From Azospirillum oleiclasticum (GTDB taxonomy: Bacteria; Pseudomonadota; Alphaproteobacteria; Azospirillales; Azospirillaceae): a DNA stretch of 64,000 bases. The position numbers and the translations under genes are program-made. This document shows positions 16,866-26,900 of this stretch, in pieces. The stretch lies in NCBI RefSeq assembly GCF_013423485.1, contig NZ_JABFFR010000019.1, positions 62,001-126,000 of the forward strand, given 5' to 3'. Under the pieces are notes generated by a model. It did not search any database and was not told the origin of the DNA. It worked only from the letters and a program-made list of their open reading frames with translations. The stretch's first letter is position 1, and each line of letters opens with the position of its first letter.

Positions 16866-17996
16866 TCAGGCATGGCCGTGCGCATGATGGGCGTGCTCCG
16901 GCTGCCCGTGCCCGCCCGAGCGGTGCAGCCGGAACAGCCAGACCGCCAGGGCGCCGAAGGCCAGGTTCAGGAAGAAGGTGTGGTCGATGGCGAAGCGCAC
17001 CATCTCCTGCAGCGACGGGCGCTCCGTCGGCATCAGGCCGGTCAGCTCGTACAGGTAATGCACGGTGATGCCCGCCGCGACCATGCACAGGTACATCACC
17101 ACCGACAGGTAGCCGGCGTATTTCCAGCCATAGTATTTGGCGTGGATCCACACGACGGTGGCCGCCACGAGGTCGGCGCCCAGGAAGGACAGGACGCCGC
17201 CGAAGGACACCTCCTTCGACCACAGCATGGCGGCCAGCGGCACGTTGCCCATGGAGCCGATGAAGGTGAAGAAGGCCACCACCGGCGCCACCGCCGCGTT
17301 CTCCACCACCGCCCAGAAGCCCGGATCCTCGGAATTGCCGACGAACAGGAAGTCCCAGAATGACTGCGGCACCAGGACCGAGATGAAGCCGGCCACGGTG
17401 AAGCCGAACAGGATCTCCTTCCACACCATCGCCCATTCCATGACGAAGGCCCGCGCGATCCGCCGCCAGCCCTGCCGCGAGGCCAGCGTGTCGCGCCAGG
17501 AGCCGCGGCTGTCCGGCTCCATGTCCATGCCCTCGGACTTCTGAGCCTGCTCGGCGTGGCGCCGCCCCGCCTCGGCCAGCCGCGCCGGGAACCACAGAGC
17601 GGTCAGGGCATAGGCGTAGACCACCATCACCAGCCCCAGCAGGATGTTGGCGAGCGTGAAGCGCCAGCCCAGCAGCACCCACAGCACGATCCCCAGCTCG
17701 ATCACCAGGTTGGTCGAGGAGATCAGGAAGGCCAGCGCGTTCACCGGGTGCGCCCCCTTCACCAGCACCGAACGCGACGCCGCCAGCGCCGCGAAGGAGC
17801 AGGAGGAGGAGATGAAACCGAAGAAGGCCGCCAACCCTGCCGGCCGCACCCCGCGATCACCCAGCGCGCGGCCCATCTGCTCCCGGCTGACCAGCACCTG
17901 GATCCCCGCCGAAATGACGTACCCGAAGATGAGCGCCCACAACGCCTGCCAAAGCATCCCGGCGCCGGTGTACAGCGCCTGCCACACCTGATCCAT
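16866..17996 (-). CDS. UPF0718 / DUF318 permease with His-rich tail
   Basis: A 376-residue membrane protein with about eight hydrophobic segments in two halves. FFGFISSSCSFAALAASRSVLVKGAHPVNALAFLISS-type residues in the first half and FFTFIGSMGNVPLAAMLW in the second match UPF0718/ArsP-like permeases. The C-terminus is histidine-rich (PEHAHHAHGHA), suggesting metal contact in the cytoplasm. The substrate is unknown. It lies between rpsA and ihfB, which are usually adjacent in this gene order, so it looks like an insertion. The ATG at 17996 begins the hydrophobic protein; longer frames run through the rpsA terminator. Confidence 0.82.
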   Translation of the reverse strand: MDQVWQALYTGAGMLWQALWALIFGYVISAGIQVLVSREQMGRALGDRGVRPAGLAAFFGFISSSCSFAALAASRSVLVKGAHPVNALAFLISSTNLVIELGIVLWVLLGWRFTLANILLGLVMVVYAYALTALWFPARLAEAGRRHAEQAQKSEGMDMEPDSRGSWRDTLASRQGWRRIARAFVMEWAMVWKEILFGFTVAGFISVLVPQSFWDFLFVGNSEDPGFWAVVENAAVAPVVAFFTFIGSMGNVPLAAMLWSKEVSFGGVLSFLGADLVAATVVWIHAKYYGWKYAGYLSVVMYLCMVAAGITVHYLYELTGLMPTERPSLQEMVRFAIDHTFFLNLAFGALAVWLFRLHRSGGHGQPEHAHHAHGHA

Positions 17997-18085
17997 GCCG
18001 CTTCCCCGTCTGCGATAACAGAGGCAACAGGGGGAGGCGGGGGTTGTTGCCGGGTCGAGATCCGCACCGACACAACGCACGCACG

Positions 18086-18115
18086 AAAAAAGCCGCCGCG
18101 GTTCCCCGCGGCGGC
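18086..18115 (-). terminator. Rho-independent terminator of rpsA
   Basis: A perfect 10-bp stem GCCGCCGCGG / CCGCGGCGGC with a four-base loop (18092-18115). Read on the minus strand it is followed by six T residues (18091 to 18086). It lies 29 bp after the rpsA stop. Confidence 0.9.
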
Positions 18116-18144
18116 CTTTCCGTACCGTACCAGAACGACCGTGA

Positions 18145-19863
18145 TCAGTCGTCGGTCTGCTGCCGGCGCTTGAGCGCGGCACCCAGGATGTCGCCCAGGC
18201 TGGCGCCCGAGTCGGACGAGCCGTACTCGGCCATCGCCTGCTTCTCCTCCTCCATCTCGCGGGCCTTGATGGACAGCGAGATGCGGCGGGAGCCGCGGTC
18301 GATCTGGGTGACCTTCGCGTCGACCTTCTCGCCCACGGCGAAGCGGTCGGGGCGCTGCTCCGAACGGTCGCGGGACAGGTCGGACTTGCGGATGAAGCCG
18401 GTGTAGCCTTCGCCCACCGTCACCTCGATGCCGCCGTCGGTCACCTGGGTCACCGTGCAGGTCACCACCTCGCCCTTCTTCAGACCGGCCGTGGCCGCCT
18501 CGAAGGGGTCGTTGGAGAGCTGCTTGATGCCGAGGCTGATGCGCTCCTTGTCGACATCGACGTCGAGCACCTTCACCTTGACCCGGTCACCCTTCTTGTA
18601 GTCGGCCATGGCCTCCTCGCCCGACCGGTTCCAATCCAGGTCGGACATGTGGACCATGCCGTCGATGTCGCCCGGCAGGCCGACGAACAGACCGAATTCG
18701 GTGATGTTCTTGACCTCGCCTTCCAGCTCGGTGCCGGCCGGGAACTTGTCGACGAAGGTCTCCCACGGGTTGTCGAGGCACTGCTTGAGGCCGAGGCTGA
18801 TCCGGCGCTTCTGCGGATCGACGTCGAGCACCATGACCTCGACCTCCTGGGAGGTCGACACGATCTTGCCGGGGTGGACGTTCTTCTTGGTCCACGACAT
18901 CTCGGACACGTGCACCAGGCCCTCGATGCCCGGCTCCAGCTCCACGAAGGCGCCGTAGTCCGTGATGTTGGTGACGCGGCCCTTGAACCGGGCGCTCACC
19001 GGGTACTTGGCTTCCACGCCCTCCCACGGATCGGCCTCGAGCTGCTTCATGCCGAGGCTGATGCGCTGGGTCTCCGGGTTGAAGCGGATGACCTGGACGG
19101 TGACCGTCTGGCCGATCTGCAGAGCCTCGGAGGGGTGGTTGATGCGGCGCCAGGCGATGTCGGTGACGTGCAGCAGGCCGTCCACGCCGCCCAGATCCAC
19201 AAAGGCGCCGTAATCGGTGATGTTCTTCACCACGCCCTGCAGAACCTGGCCTTCCTTCAGGTTGGCCACCAGCTCCGAACGGGCCTCCGCACGGCTCTCT
19301 TCCAGAACGGCGCGGCGCGACACGACGATGTTGCCCCGCGAGCGGTCCATCTTCAGGATCTGGAAGGGCTGCGGGGTGCCGAGCAGCGGGGAGATGTCGC
19401 GCACCGGACGGATGTCCACCTGCGAACCGGGCAGGAAGGCCACGGCCCCCGACAGGTCCACGGTGAAGCCGCCCTTGACGCGGCCGAAGATCACGCCGGT
19501 CACGCGGGTCTGGTCCTGGAAGGACTTCTCCAGCAGCGCCCAGGCCTCTTCGCGCTTGGCCTTCTCACGGGACAGCACGGCCTCGCCGTTCTTGTCCTCC
19601 ATGCGCTCCAGATAGACCTCGACCGTGTCGCCGGCCTTCAGCTCCGCCGGCTGGCCGCCGACCGAGAACTCCTTCAGGGCAACGCGGCCCTCGGACTTCA
19701 GGCCGACGTCGATGGTCACCATGTCGTTCTCGACCGCGACCACGCGGCCCTTCACGACCGTGCCTTCGAGGCTTTCGGCGGTGCCGAGGGATTCCTCCAG
19801 AAGCGCCGCGAAGCTTTCCTTGCCGCCGCGATCCTCGGCCGTCCTGGCCATTGCTTGTGCCAT
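18145..19863 (-). CDS. rpsA: 30S ribosomal protein S1
   Basis: A 572-residue protein with six S1 RNA-binding repeats. Those in the middle repeat the signature YGAFVDLGGVDGLLHVTDIAW, YGAFVELEPGIEGLVHVSEMSW and FGLFVGLPGDIDGMVHMSDLDW. S1 unwinds and anchors mRNA on the 30S subunit. The start at 19863 has a perfect AGGAG ribosome site eight bases upstream. It follows cmk after 153 bp, the standard cmk-rpsA arrangement, and has its own terminator. Confidence 0.97.
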   Translation of the reverse strand: MAQAMARTAEDRGGKESFAALLEESLGTAESLEGTVVKGRVVAVENDMVTIDVGLKSEGRVALKEFSVGGQPAELKAGDTVEVYLERMEDKNGEAVLSREKAKREEAWALLEKSFQDQTRVTGVIFGRVKGGFTVDLSGAVAFLPGSQVDIRPVRDISPLLGTPQPFQILKMDRSRGNIVVSRRAVLEESRAEARSELVANLKEGQVLQGVVKNITDYGAFVDLGGVDGLLHVTDIAWRRINHPSEALQIGQTVTVQVIRFNPETQRISLGMKQLEADPWEGVEAKYPVSARFKGRVTNITDYGAFVELEPGIEGLVHVSEMSWTKKNVHPGKIVSTSQEVEVMVLDVDPQKRRISLGLKQCLDNPWETFVDKFPAGTELEGEVKNITEFGLFVGLPGDIDGMVHMSDLDWNRSGEEAMADYKKGDRVKVKVLDVDVDKERISLGIKQLSNDPFEAATAGLKKGEVVTCTVTQVTDGGIEVTVGEGYTGFIRKSDLSRDRSEQRPDRFAVGEKVDAKVTQIDRGSRRISLSIKAREMEEEKQAMAEYGSSDSGASLGDILGAALKRRQQTDD

Positions 19864-20016
19864 TGAAACTCCTAAGGTTGAACAGGAAGCGACCCGTCCG
19901 ACCCCGGCCCCCGCGGCATCACGGTGGCAGGCCCGCACGAACCGCCGCGCCGGGCCCCACGCCCGGCGGCTTGGTTGATGGTTTCCTGGAAGGCCGGTCA
20001 GGCCCGGTCCACGCCG

Positions 20017-20682
20017 TCAGCGCCTGGTGCCGAGACCGGTTTTGCTGCCGATATGGGCAATCGCCGCGGCGAGCGCCTCCTCGGCGTTCATCGCGGACGT
20101 ATCAAGCACAAATGCATCGCCAGCCGGACGAAGCGGGGCCACCGCTCGTTGGCTGTCGCGCGCGTCACGGGCCTTCATGTCCTCCAGGACGTCGGACGGT
20201 ATAGCGGGAATCCCCCGCTCCTGCAACTCCTTGAGTCGCCGGTCGGCCCGCACCTCCACCGATGCGGTCACGAACAGCTTGGCGTCGGCGTCCGGGCAGA
20301 TGACGGTGCCGATGTCGCGCCCGTCCAGCACGGCACCGCGCGCATCGCCCGGCGGATGCTTCGCGAAGCCGCGCTGGAAGTCGAGCAGGGCCGCCCGCAC
20401 CTCCGGCACCACCGCGACCTGGGAGGCGGCCTGCGCCGCCTCGTCGCCGCGCAGGTCGGGGTCGGTCAGGATGGTGTCGTCGGGCTTCAGCGCGCGGGCG
20501 ATCTTGGCCGCCGCGTCGGCGTCGCCCGGATCCTTGCCGAGCCGCAGCAGCAGCACGCCCACCGCCCGGTACAGCGACCCGGTGTCGAGATGCGCGAAGC
20601 CATAGGCCGCGGCCACGCGGCGGGCCAGCGTGCCCTTGCCCGACGCGGCGGGGCCGTCGATGGCGATGACGGGCAGGCTCAT
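20017..20682 (-). CDS. cmk: Cytidylate kinase
   Basis: A 221-residue enzyme that phosphorylates CMP and dCMP. The P-loop [19 protein letters not shown] opens the protein; the [38 protein letters not shown] and [20 protein letters not shown] blocks are all typical. It lies between the S15-like gene (25 bp upstream) and rpsA (153 bp downstream) and is probably cotranscribed from aroA. Confidence 0.96.
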   Translation of the reverse strand: MSLPVIAIDGPAASGKGTLARRVAAAYGFAHLDTGSLYRAVGVLLLRLGKDPGDADAAAKIARALKPDDTILTDPDLRGDEAAQAASQVAVVPEVRAALLDFQRGFAKHPPGDARGAVLDGRDIGTVICPDADAKLFVTASVEVRADRRLKELQERGIPAIPSDVLEDMKARDARDSQRAVAPLRPAGDAFVLDTSAMNAEEALAAAIAHIGSKTGLGTRR

Positions 20683-20707
20683 GCTTCAACCACTCCGAAA
20701 CTGCCGT

Positions 20708-20998
20708 TCACCGCTTCAACCCCAATCGTTCGATCAGTTTGCTGTAACGCGATTCGTCTGTTTTCTTCAAGTAATCCAGCAGGCTGCGCCGCTGACCGAC
20801 CATCACCAGAAGTCCACGCCTCGTGTGAAAATCCTTCTTGTTGGTCTGAAGATGCTCCGTCAAATTCCTGATGCGTTCACTCAGAACCGCCACCTGCACC
20901 TCGGGTGACGACGTATCGACGGACGTCATCTCACCGGTCGCCTCGTCGACCAGCGTGCGCTGCGGGCGCGGCACCCGGCTGATGGCGGTCTCGCTCAT
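20708..20998 (-). CDS. Divergent ribosomal protein S15-like protein
   Basis: A 96-residue protein whose residues 31-96 match S15 closely: [48 protein letters not shown] and LIERLGLKR. The first 30 residues do not match the usual S15 helix 1. The family motif DTGS, which contacts 16S rRNA, reads DTSS, and the S of DHHSRRG is T. His and Asp of the rRNA-contact region remain. S15 is normally encoded beside pnp, not between aroA and cmk. This is either a second S15 copy or a paralogue with another RNA target. The start at 20998 gives an extended N-terminus. Confidence 0.8.
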   Translation of the reverse strand: MSETAISRVPRPQRTLVDEATGEMTSVDTSSPEVQVAVLSERIRNLTEHLQTNKKDFHTRRGLLVMVGQRRSLLDYLKKTDESRYSKLIERLGLKR

Positions 20999-21065
20999 TG
21001 TCGTCGTCCTCCACCAGAGGTACGGGGATCACACCGCCGCACCACCGCCCACACGGCGCTGTCGG

Positions 21066-21674
21066 TCAATATACGCCCCGGCGGTCGGCTTGCCCAGACG
21101 CGCTTGCGAGAACGTCGATCGCATGGTGCTTGTCCAAGCCGGTGACAACGAAGGCCACCAGCAGCATCACCAACGCCGCCGCGAGCAGACGGAGCGCACT
21201 GTCCCGCAACCGCAACAACCGGGCGTTGACTTCGACCATGTACACGTAGCATTCCGCGTAATCCTCCGCCAGAAATGCCTTCACCTCTCTGAGGACCACC
21301 TCGCCGGCGGTGCTCGATCCCAGGGATTTCAGCTCATCCTTGCGGGCCTTTGCGAAGCGTTGGATTTCCGTCAGACTCGATGGGTCCATTCGCACTTCGG
21401 GCCGGTCGGCACGGACCAGAAGGACAAGGCCGGTGGCCAGACACGCGGCGGATGCTAACGCCAGCGCCACCACAAGCCCTGACAGCGCCAAGCCCAGCAC
21501 CGTATCGACCCGCCAGACGAAGTTGTTCAGCAACACGCCGAAACCGACCATGGTCACCGACATGGCCGTCATCGGCACCCCGAGACTGGCACGGATCTGG
21601 TCGCGCCGCGTCCGCTCGGCCTCGAACAGCGGCTTGTAGGTGGCGATCGCCAGATCTTCGAGGCTTCCGCTCAT
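21066..21674 (-). CDS. Membrane protein of unknown function
   Basis: A 202-residue protein with three or four hydrophobic segments: about 33-52, 59-88 (possibly two) and 158-180. A soluble charged region of about 70 residues lies between the second and last. The N-terminal LFEAERTRRDQIRASLG segment precedes the first membrane helix. No family is recognised with confidence. It starts 7 bp after the aroA stop, so it is in the aroA operon, although it is not part of the usual aroA-cmk-rpsA set. Confidence 0.7.
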   Translation of the reverse strand: MSGSLEDLAIATYKPLFEAERTRRDQIRASLGVPMTAMSVTMVGFGVLLNNFVWRVDTVLGLALSGLVVALALASAACLATGLVLLVRADRPEVRMDPSSLTEIQRFAKARKDELKSLGSSTAGEVVLREVKAFLAEDYAECYVYMVEVNARLLRLRDSALRLLAAALVMLLVAFVVTGLDKHHAIDVLASASGQADRRGVY

Positions 21675-21681
21675 CGGCTCG

Positions 21682-23025
21682 TCACGCGGCGCCGATCCGC
21701 GCGCCCAACCCGTTCATAACCGTGGTGAACCCCGGGAAGCTCGTGTCGATGAAGGCGCCGTCGTCCACCTGGACCGGCTCGGCGGTGCCCATGCCCATCA
21801 CCAGGAAGCTCATGGCGATGCGGTGGTCCATGGCGGTGGCCACCGTGGCCCCGCCCTGCGGCGGGCGGCCGGTGCCGTACACGGTCAGGCTGTCGTCGGC
21901 GCCCACCTCGACCCGGACGCCGCAGCGGGTCAGCCCCTCGGCGACCATGGCGAGGCGGTCGCTCTCCTTCACCCGCAGCTCCTTCAGGCCGAGCATGACG
22001 GTGGTGCCCTGGGCGAAGGACGCGGCGACGGCCAGGATCGGGTACTCGTCGATCATCGACGGGGCGCGGTCGGGCGGCACCACCACGCCCTTCAATTCCC
22101 CGCCGCGCACGCGCAGGTCGGCGACGGGCTCCCCGGCCAAATTGCGGCGGTTCTCGAAGCCGATATCGGCCCCCATCTCCAGCAGCGTGTCGTAGAGGCC
22201 GGTGCGGCGCGGGTTCATCCCGACGTCGCGCAGCAGCACCTCCGACCCCGGCCGCAGCAGGGCGGCCACGAGCGGAAAGGCGGCGGAGCTGGGGTCGGCC
22301 GGCACGAAGATCTCGCGGCCCGTCAGCTCCGGCTGGCCGGTGACGGAGACGGCGAGCGCCCCGTCCTCCAGCCGCTCGGTGGTCACGGTGGCGCCGAAAT
22401 GGCGCAGCATCAGCTCGGTGTGGTCGCGCGTCGGCTCGGATTCGATGACCGTGGTGACGCCCGCGGTGTTCAGCCCGCACAGCAGCACCGCCGATTTCAC
22501 CTGCGCCGACGCCACCGGCAGGCGGTAGGTGAAGGGCACCGTCTGGTCGGTGCCGACCACCGCCAGCGGCAGCCGCCCGCCGGCGCGGCTGACGAAGCTG
22601 GCGCCCATACGCTCCAGCGGCGTGATGACGCGCATCATCGGCCGCTTCACCAGCGAGGCGTCGCCGGTGAAGAAGGTGGTGATGGGGTGGGAGGCGACCA
22701 GCCCGATCAGCAGCCGCGCCGCGGTGCCGCTGTTGCCCATGTCGAGCACGCCCGCGGGCTCCGCCAGCCCGCCGAGCCCGGCCCCGCGCACCCGCCACAC
22801 GCCGTCGGCCCCGCGCTCCGCCTGGGCGCCCAGCGCGCGCATGGCGGCGGCGGTGTTCAGCACGTCCTCCCCCTCCAGCAGGCCGTGGATCACCGTCTCC
22901 CCCACGGCGACGGCGCCGAACATCAGGGAGCGGTGGGAGATCGACTTGTCGCCGGGCACGCGCAACGTGCCGGAAAGGGCGCCGGTGGCGGCGGAGCGCA
23001 GCGGTCTGGCCTGCGGCAGCGACAT
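21682..23025 (-). CDS. aroA: 3-phosphoshikimate 1-carboxyvinyltransferase (EPSP synthase)
   Basis: A 447-residue enzyme of the shikimate pathway that joins PEP to shikimate 3-phosphate. [23 protein letters not shown] near residue 21 and [19 protein letters not shown] near residue 343 are diagnostic, and the overall sequence resembles the class II (CP4-like) branch. The PEP-site loop reads GNSGTAARL, with glycine where the CP4 enzyme has alanine. The ATG at 23025 opens the conserved protein; an upstream in-frame extension to 23190 is low complexity. It leads the minus-strand operon with the membrane protein, S15-like gene, cmk and rpsA. Confidence 0.95.
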   Translation of the reverse strand: MSLPQARPLRSAATGALSGTLRVPGDKSISHRSLMFGAVAVGETVIHGLLEGEDVLNTAAAMRALGAQAERGADGVWRVRGAGLGGLAEPAGVLDMGNSGTAARLLIGLVASHPITTFFTGDASLVKRPMMRVITPLERMGASFVSRAGGRLPLAVVGTDQTVPFTYRLPVASAQVKSAVLLCGLNTAGVTTVIESEPTRDHTELMLRHFGATVTTERLEDGALAVSVTGQPELTGREIFVPADPSSAAFPLVAALLRPGSEVLLRDVGMNPRRTGLYDTLLEMGADIGFENRRNLAGEPVADLRVRGGELKGVVVPPDRAPSMIDEYPILAVAASFAQGTTVMLGLKELRVKESDRLAMVAEGLTRCGVRVEVGADDSLTVYGTGRPPQGGATVATAMDHRIAMSFLVMGMGTAEPVQVDDGAFIDTSFPGFTTVMNGLGARIGAA

Positions 23026-23254
23026 GGCGGGACGGTCCGGAATGCGGTTGGGAACAGGATTGGCGGCACTCCTAGCACAGCCGGAGCCGCCGCGCGGCCC
23101 AAAAATACGCCGCGGCGCACCGGACATGCGGCGATGGGCCGCGCTGCCGCCGGCAGGAACGCCAACTTTTTTTTGACATTGGCCGTGCATCGTGGCATTG
23201 GGCGCGGCTTGGTCTACAGGCGCGAATGCATCAGGTAAGGACGGAGATTTTCAC

Positions 23255-23653
23255 GTGGCGAAACCGGAATGGGGCGTGAAGCGCATCTGCCCGAACTGCG
23301 GCGCCCGCTATTACGACATGCGCAAGGACCCGCCGGTGTGCCCGGCGTGCAGCACGCCCTTCGATCCGGAGGCGCTGCTGAAGTCGCGCCGGGCGCGGCC
23401 GGTCCCGGTCGATGACGTGAAGAAGGCCCCCGCCGTGGTGAGGAGCGACGACGTCGATGCGGAGGTCGAGGAGGACGAGACCACCGAGCTCGACGAGACC
23501 GAGGACGATGTCAGCGTCGAGGACATCGAGACCGAGGGTGCCGAAGGCCCCGAGGACGAGGACGACGTGCTGATCGAGGACACCTCCGAGCTGGGCGAGG
23601 ACGACATGGACGAGGTCGTCGACGTCGAAGGCGAGGACGAGGAGGAGCGCTGA
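23255..23653 (+). CDS. TIGR02300 (FYDLN acid) family protein
   Basis: A 132-residue protein. The first 45 residues hold two CxxC pairs (CPNCGARYYDMRKDPPVCPAC), a small zinc-ribbon, after the KPEWGVKR opening. The rest is extremely acidic (long runs of Asp/Glu). This matches the TIGR02300 family found in alphaproteobacteria; its function is unknown. The start is a GTG at 23255 with GGAG eleven bases upstream. A TTGACA lies at 23173-23178 in the 229-bp gap to aroA, but its -10 is poor. Confidence 0.88.
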   Translation: MAKPEWGVKRICPNCGARYYDMRKDPPVCPACSTPFDPEALLKSRRARPVPVDDVKKAPAVVRSDDVDAEVEEDETTELDETEDDVSVEDIETEGAEGPEDEDDVLIEDTSELGEDDMDEVVDVEGEDEEER

Positions 23654-23705
23654 CGCCCCTCCCAGCGGGGCCGGAAAAAAAGTCGGACGGGGTCGAATTT
23701 TTCGC

Positions 23706-23734
23706 TTGCAACCCGACCCCGATCTGACGAATAT
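23706..23734 (+). promoter_or_regulatory. Likely promoter of tRNA-Ala
   Basis: TTGCAA at 23706-23711 and GAATAT at 23729-23734 with a 17-bp spacer. The implied start point is about 50 bp before the tRNA. Confidence 0.45.
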
Positions 23735-23789
23735 CCCGCTCCACCGAGGCCGCCGGCGCCAAGACGACGCAAGCGGAACCCAGAGTTTC

Positions 23790-23865
<76 letters not shown>

Positions 23866-23872
23866 AAACAGG

Positions 23873-23909
23873 AAAGGGCCTGGCTCAGCGATGAGCCAAG
23901 CCCTTTTTC
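23873..23909 (+). terminator. Terminator after tRNA-Ala
   Basis: AAAGGGC-C-TGGCTC and GAGCCA-A-GCCCTTT form a long stem with one internal mismatch and a six-base loop, followed by five T residues ending at about 23909. The A-rich left flank would make it work on the other strand too. Confidence 0.8.
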
Positions 23910-23994
23910 TTTGCGGAAGCGCGATGCCACGCCTCCAGATTGCACTTGCGGCTATTGATTCCCCGCGCTAATCCTCCACACGGAGGAGTGCGCG

Positions 23995-26900
23995 ATGATC
24001 ACCCGATTGAGCATCGTCCATAAGGCCTGGGCCGCCAAGCACGGGGCGTCCGCACGCGGCGGGATCAACGCGCTCCGTGGGTTCCGTTACCAGACGCTGT
24101 TGGCGATCGAGACCGCGGTCGGGATCTTCCGGGATGGCATGACCTCCGTGCGCGGCGGGGTCTTCCAGGAGCGCCTGTCGGACATTCTCGAGGTCGCGGC
24201 GTCGCCGCGGATCGTCCAGGTCAAACGGACACTCGATGCCTCCAGCCTGAAGGACGCGTTGCGGGAGCTGTGGAGCATCCACAGCACCGTCACCCAGGTC
24301 GCCCCGGACCTCCTGGTGTTAGAATGCGGCCTGTCCTACGGCATCGTCGCGCGCTTCAACAAGGTGGCGGACGCCCAGGCCATCATCACCGCGTGGATTC
24401 CGGCAACCGACCTCCCGGCGGAGACGCTCGACGGATTCAGGCAGCGCATCAGCGTGGAGATCCGGCCCGACCCGGAAACGGGCATCTTCGAAACCCTGGT
24501 GAACGATTTCCACGATCCGAGACCACGCCGTACGCTCAACGCCTGGGCCGGAGGGGAATTCGTGGCGAGCGAGGAGGGGTTCCGGGACCTCCTGCGCAAG
24601 ATCGAGGACGACCTGATCGCGCTCAGGAACGCCCGGACCGAAGACCGGCGTCCGCTCCAACTGGCCGTCCTCACCGGGCGGGATGCACCGCCGGACAGGA
24701 CGATCCGTCATGAGGGGACCGGAAGCGGCGTGCTCACCGGTGAGGCGCCGAACCTCGAACATCTCCGTCGCGGCTACTTCGCGCCCCGCCCCGTCTACAC
24801 CACCCTTGCCGACGAAGCCCGCGATTGGATCGAGGATTGCGCCGGGAGGAGCGATCCGACCGACTTCACCCTGAAGGTCCTGTGGTTGCACGGGCGGTCG
24901 GGCAGCGGCAAGAGCGTGGCCCTGCTGCACATGCTGGCGGCGCTGCGCAGCCAGGGGTACGGCCCGATCCTGTGGATCGGCAACGCCGTCCCGCAGCTTC
25001 CGGCGGCGATGCGGACGGCGCTGGACATGGCGGCGGACGGGGAAGGCGTTCCGATCATCGCGATCGACGACCCCTATGCCCCCAACGCCAACGACAACCC
25101 CTTCGGCCCGTGGGACGAGGCCCATGCCCTGCTGGCGGAGCGGACGGAGGATGGCCGCAGGCCGCTGATCCTGGCCTGCGGCCCGGCGGAGCAGATCGAC
25201 GTTTTCGAACGCGACCTCACCGCCGACCGCGTCGACGTCCATCGGCTGGAGTTGCCGCGGGAAACGGCGGATGGGCGGCGGCACCTGCACGACTGGTACC
25301 GAGAGCGCACCGGGAAGCCACCGCCGCCCTACATGGCGGAGGAGGATGTCCTTCTGGTCCAGCTCTTCCACGACTGGGTGCAGGGTCTGCCGCTGAAGGC
25401 CTTTGCGGATCGGTTCCGGAACCGAATCGCGGCGATGTCGCCCGACGGCGCGCTGCCGGACCTGTTCGCGCAGATCCTTTCGCTGAACCGGCTCTACGTC
25501 GGTTTTCCCACCGCGGCCCTGGACGATCGCAGCGACCAGATCAAGGGATGCCTGGCGCAGCTGGCGGACGAGTTCCATCTGGCGCTGGACGGCGGGTCTG
25601 ACGATGCCGGGCTGGAACGACCCGGCGTGTGGCTGAAGCATCCCCACCTCAGCAACGTCATCTACGACCGCTGGTTCGACGCCGGCACGGCACGGTACAA
25701 GCCCGTCCGGCTCGGCCATCTTCGCGACGCGGCGCTGGCCGCCCTTGAGCACGGCCGCACGCCGCAGGAGCGGACCGCGCCGCTGTGGACCATCAGCCGC
25801 GGCGCCAGCCTGGATGGGCTGGACCTGACCGGCCGGCTTCCCAACGCGGATGCCCGCGACGTGCTGAGGCAGGTCCACCAGCGGATGGGTGGCATGCCGT
25901 CCGGTCTCGCCGGACTGCCGGTGTGGATCGACGCCGAACGGCGCTTCCCCGACTTGAATTTGCCGGCGTCGCCCCGATCGATTGCCCTCGAACGCCTGCC
26001 GGCGGCCAGCGCGGGCGACACGGGCCTGCGACTGACCTGCCGGCACCTGCTGATGGCTGCGCAGGACACAACACCGGAGGAGCGCGACCGGATCCGCTCC
26101 GCGGTCTACGACCTCCTGCACCGCACGTCCGCCGAGCCATGGCACGACTGGCTTCCCCTCGTGATCGACGCGGCGAACCGCACGGATGATCCGCGCTTCG
26201 CCGGCTTGCTGGCGACCTGGATCGGCGGGAACGGCGGCGCGGGAATGGCGGATCGGATCTCGGGCCTGCTCAGCCGCTGGCCGAACAATCAAACGATCGT
26301 TCAAGGCGCCATCCGCTGGCTGCACCGGCATCCACCCTCCTGCCGGGGCTGGTCGTGGGTTTGGGAAAAGGCCTGCAAGCAGGCGCCCGATGACAACGAC
26401 CTTCGCAGCCTCACACGGGACATCGCGGCCGGGAAGCACATCGACGTGCCAACCTGGAGCTTCGTTTGGGAACGGGCATGGGAGGATGATCGCGCTCATT
26501 CCTCCCTCTCAGCCAGCGCAAGCGCTTGGCTTGCCGAGGTCGAGCCGAACCACGGGTCATGGAAATACGTCTGGGAGAAGCTGTGGGGGCGGCGCGCTGA
26601 CGACGACCTCGATGCCCTCGCCCGAAAATGGCTGGCCGACGTCGAGCCGAACCACGGGTCGTGGAAGTACGTCTGGGAGAAGCTGTGGGAGCGGCGCGCC
26701 GACGACGAGCTCGACACCCTCGCCCGAAAATGGCTGGCCGACGTCGAACCGAACCACGGGTCATGGTACTATGTTTGGGTGAAGCTGTGGGAACGGCGTG
26801 CCGACGACGAGCTTGACACCCTCGCCCGAAAATGGCTGGCCGACGTCGAGCTGAACCACGGGTCGTGGAAGTACGTCTGGGAGAAGCTGTGGGAGCGGGG

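Noticed and set aside
24319..26499. A 726-codon frame antisense to the large NTPase gene
   Set aside because: The sense strand has clear motifs and repeats; the antisense product shows none and no ribosome site.
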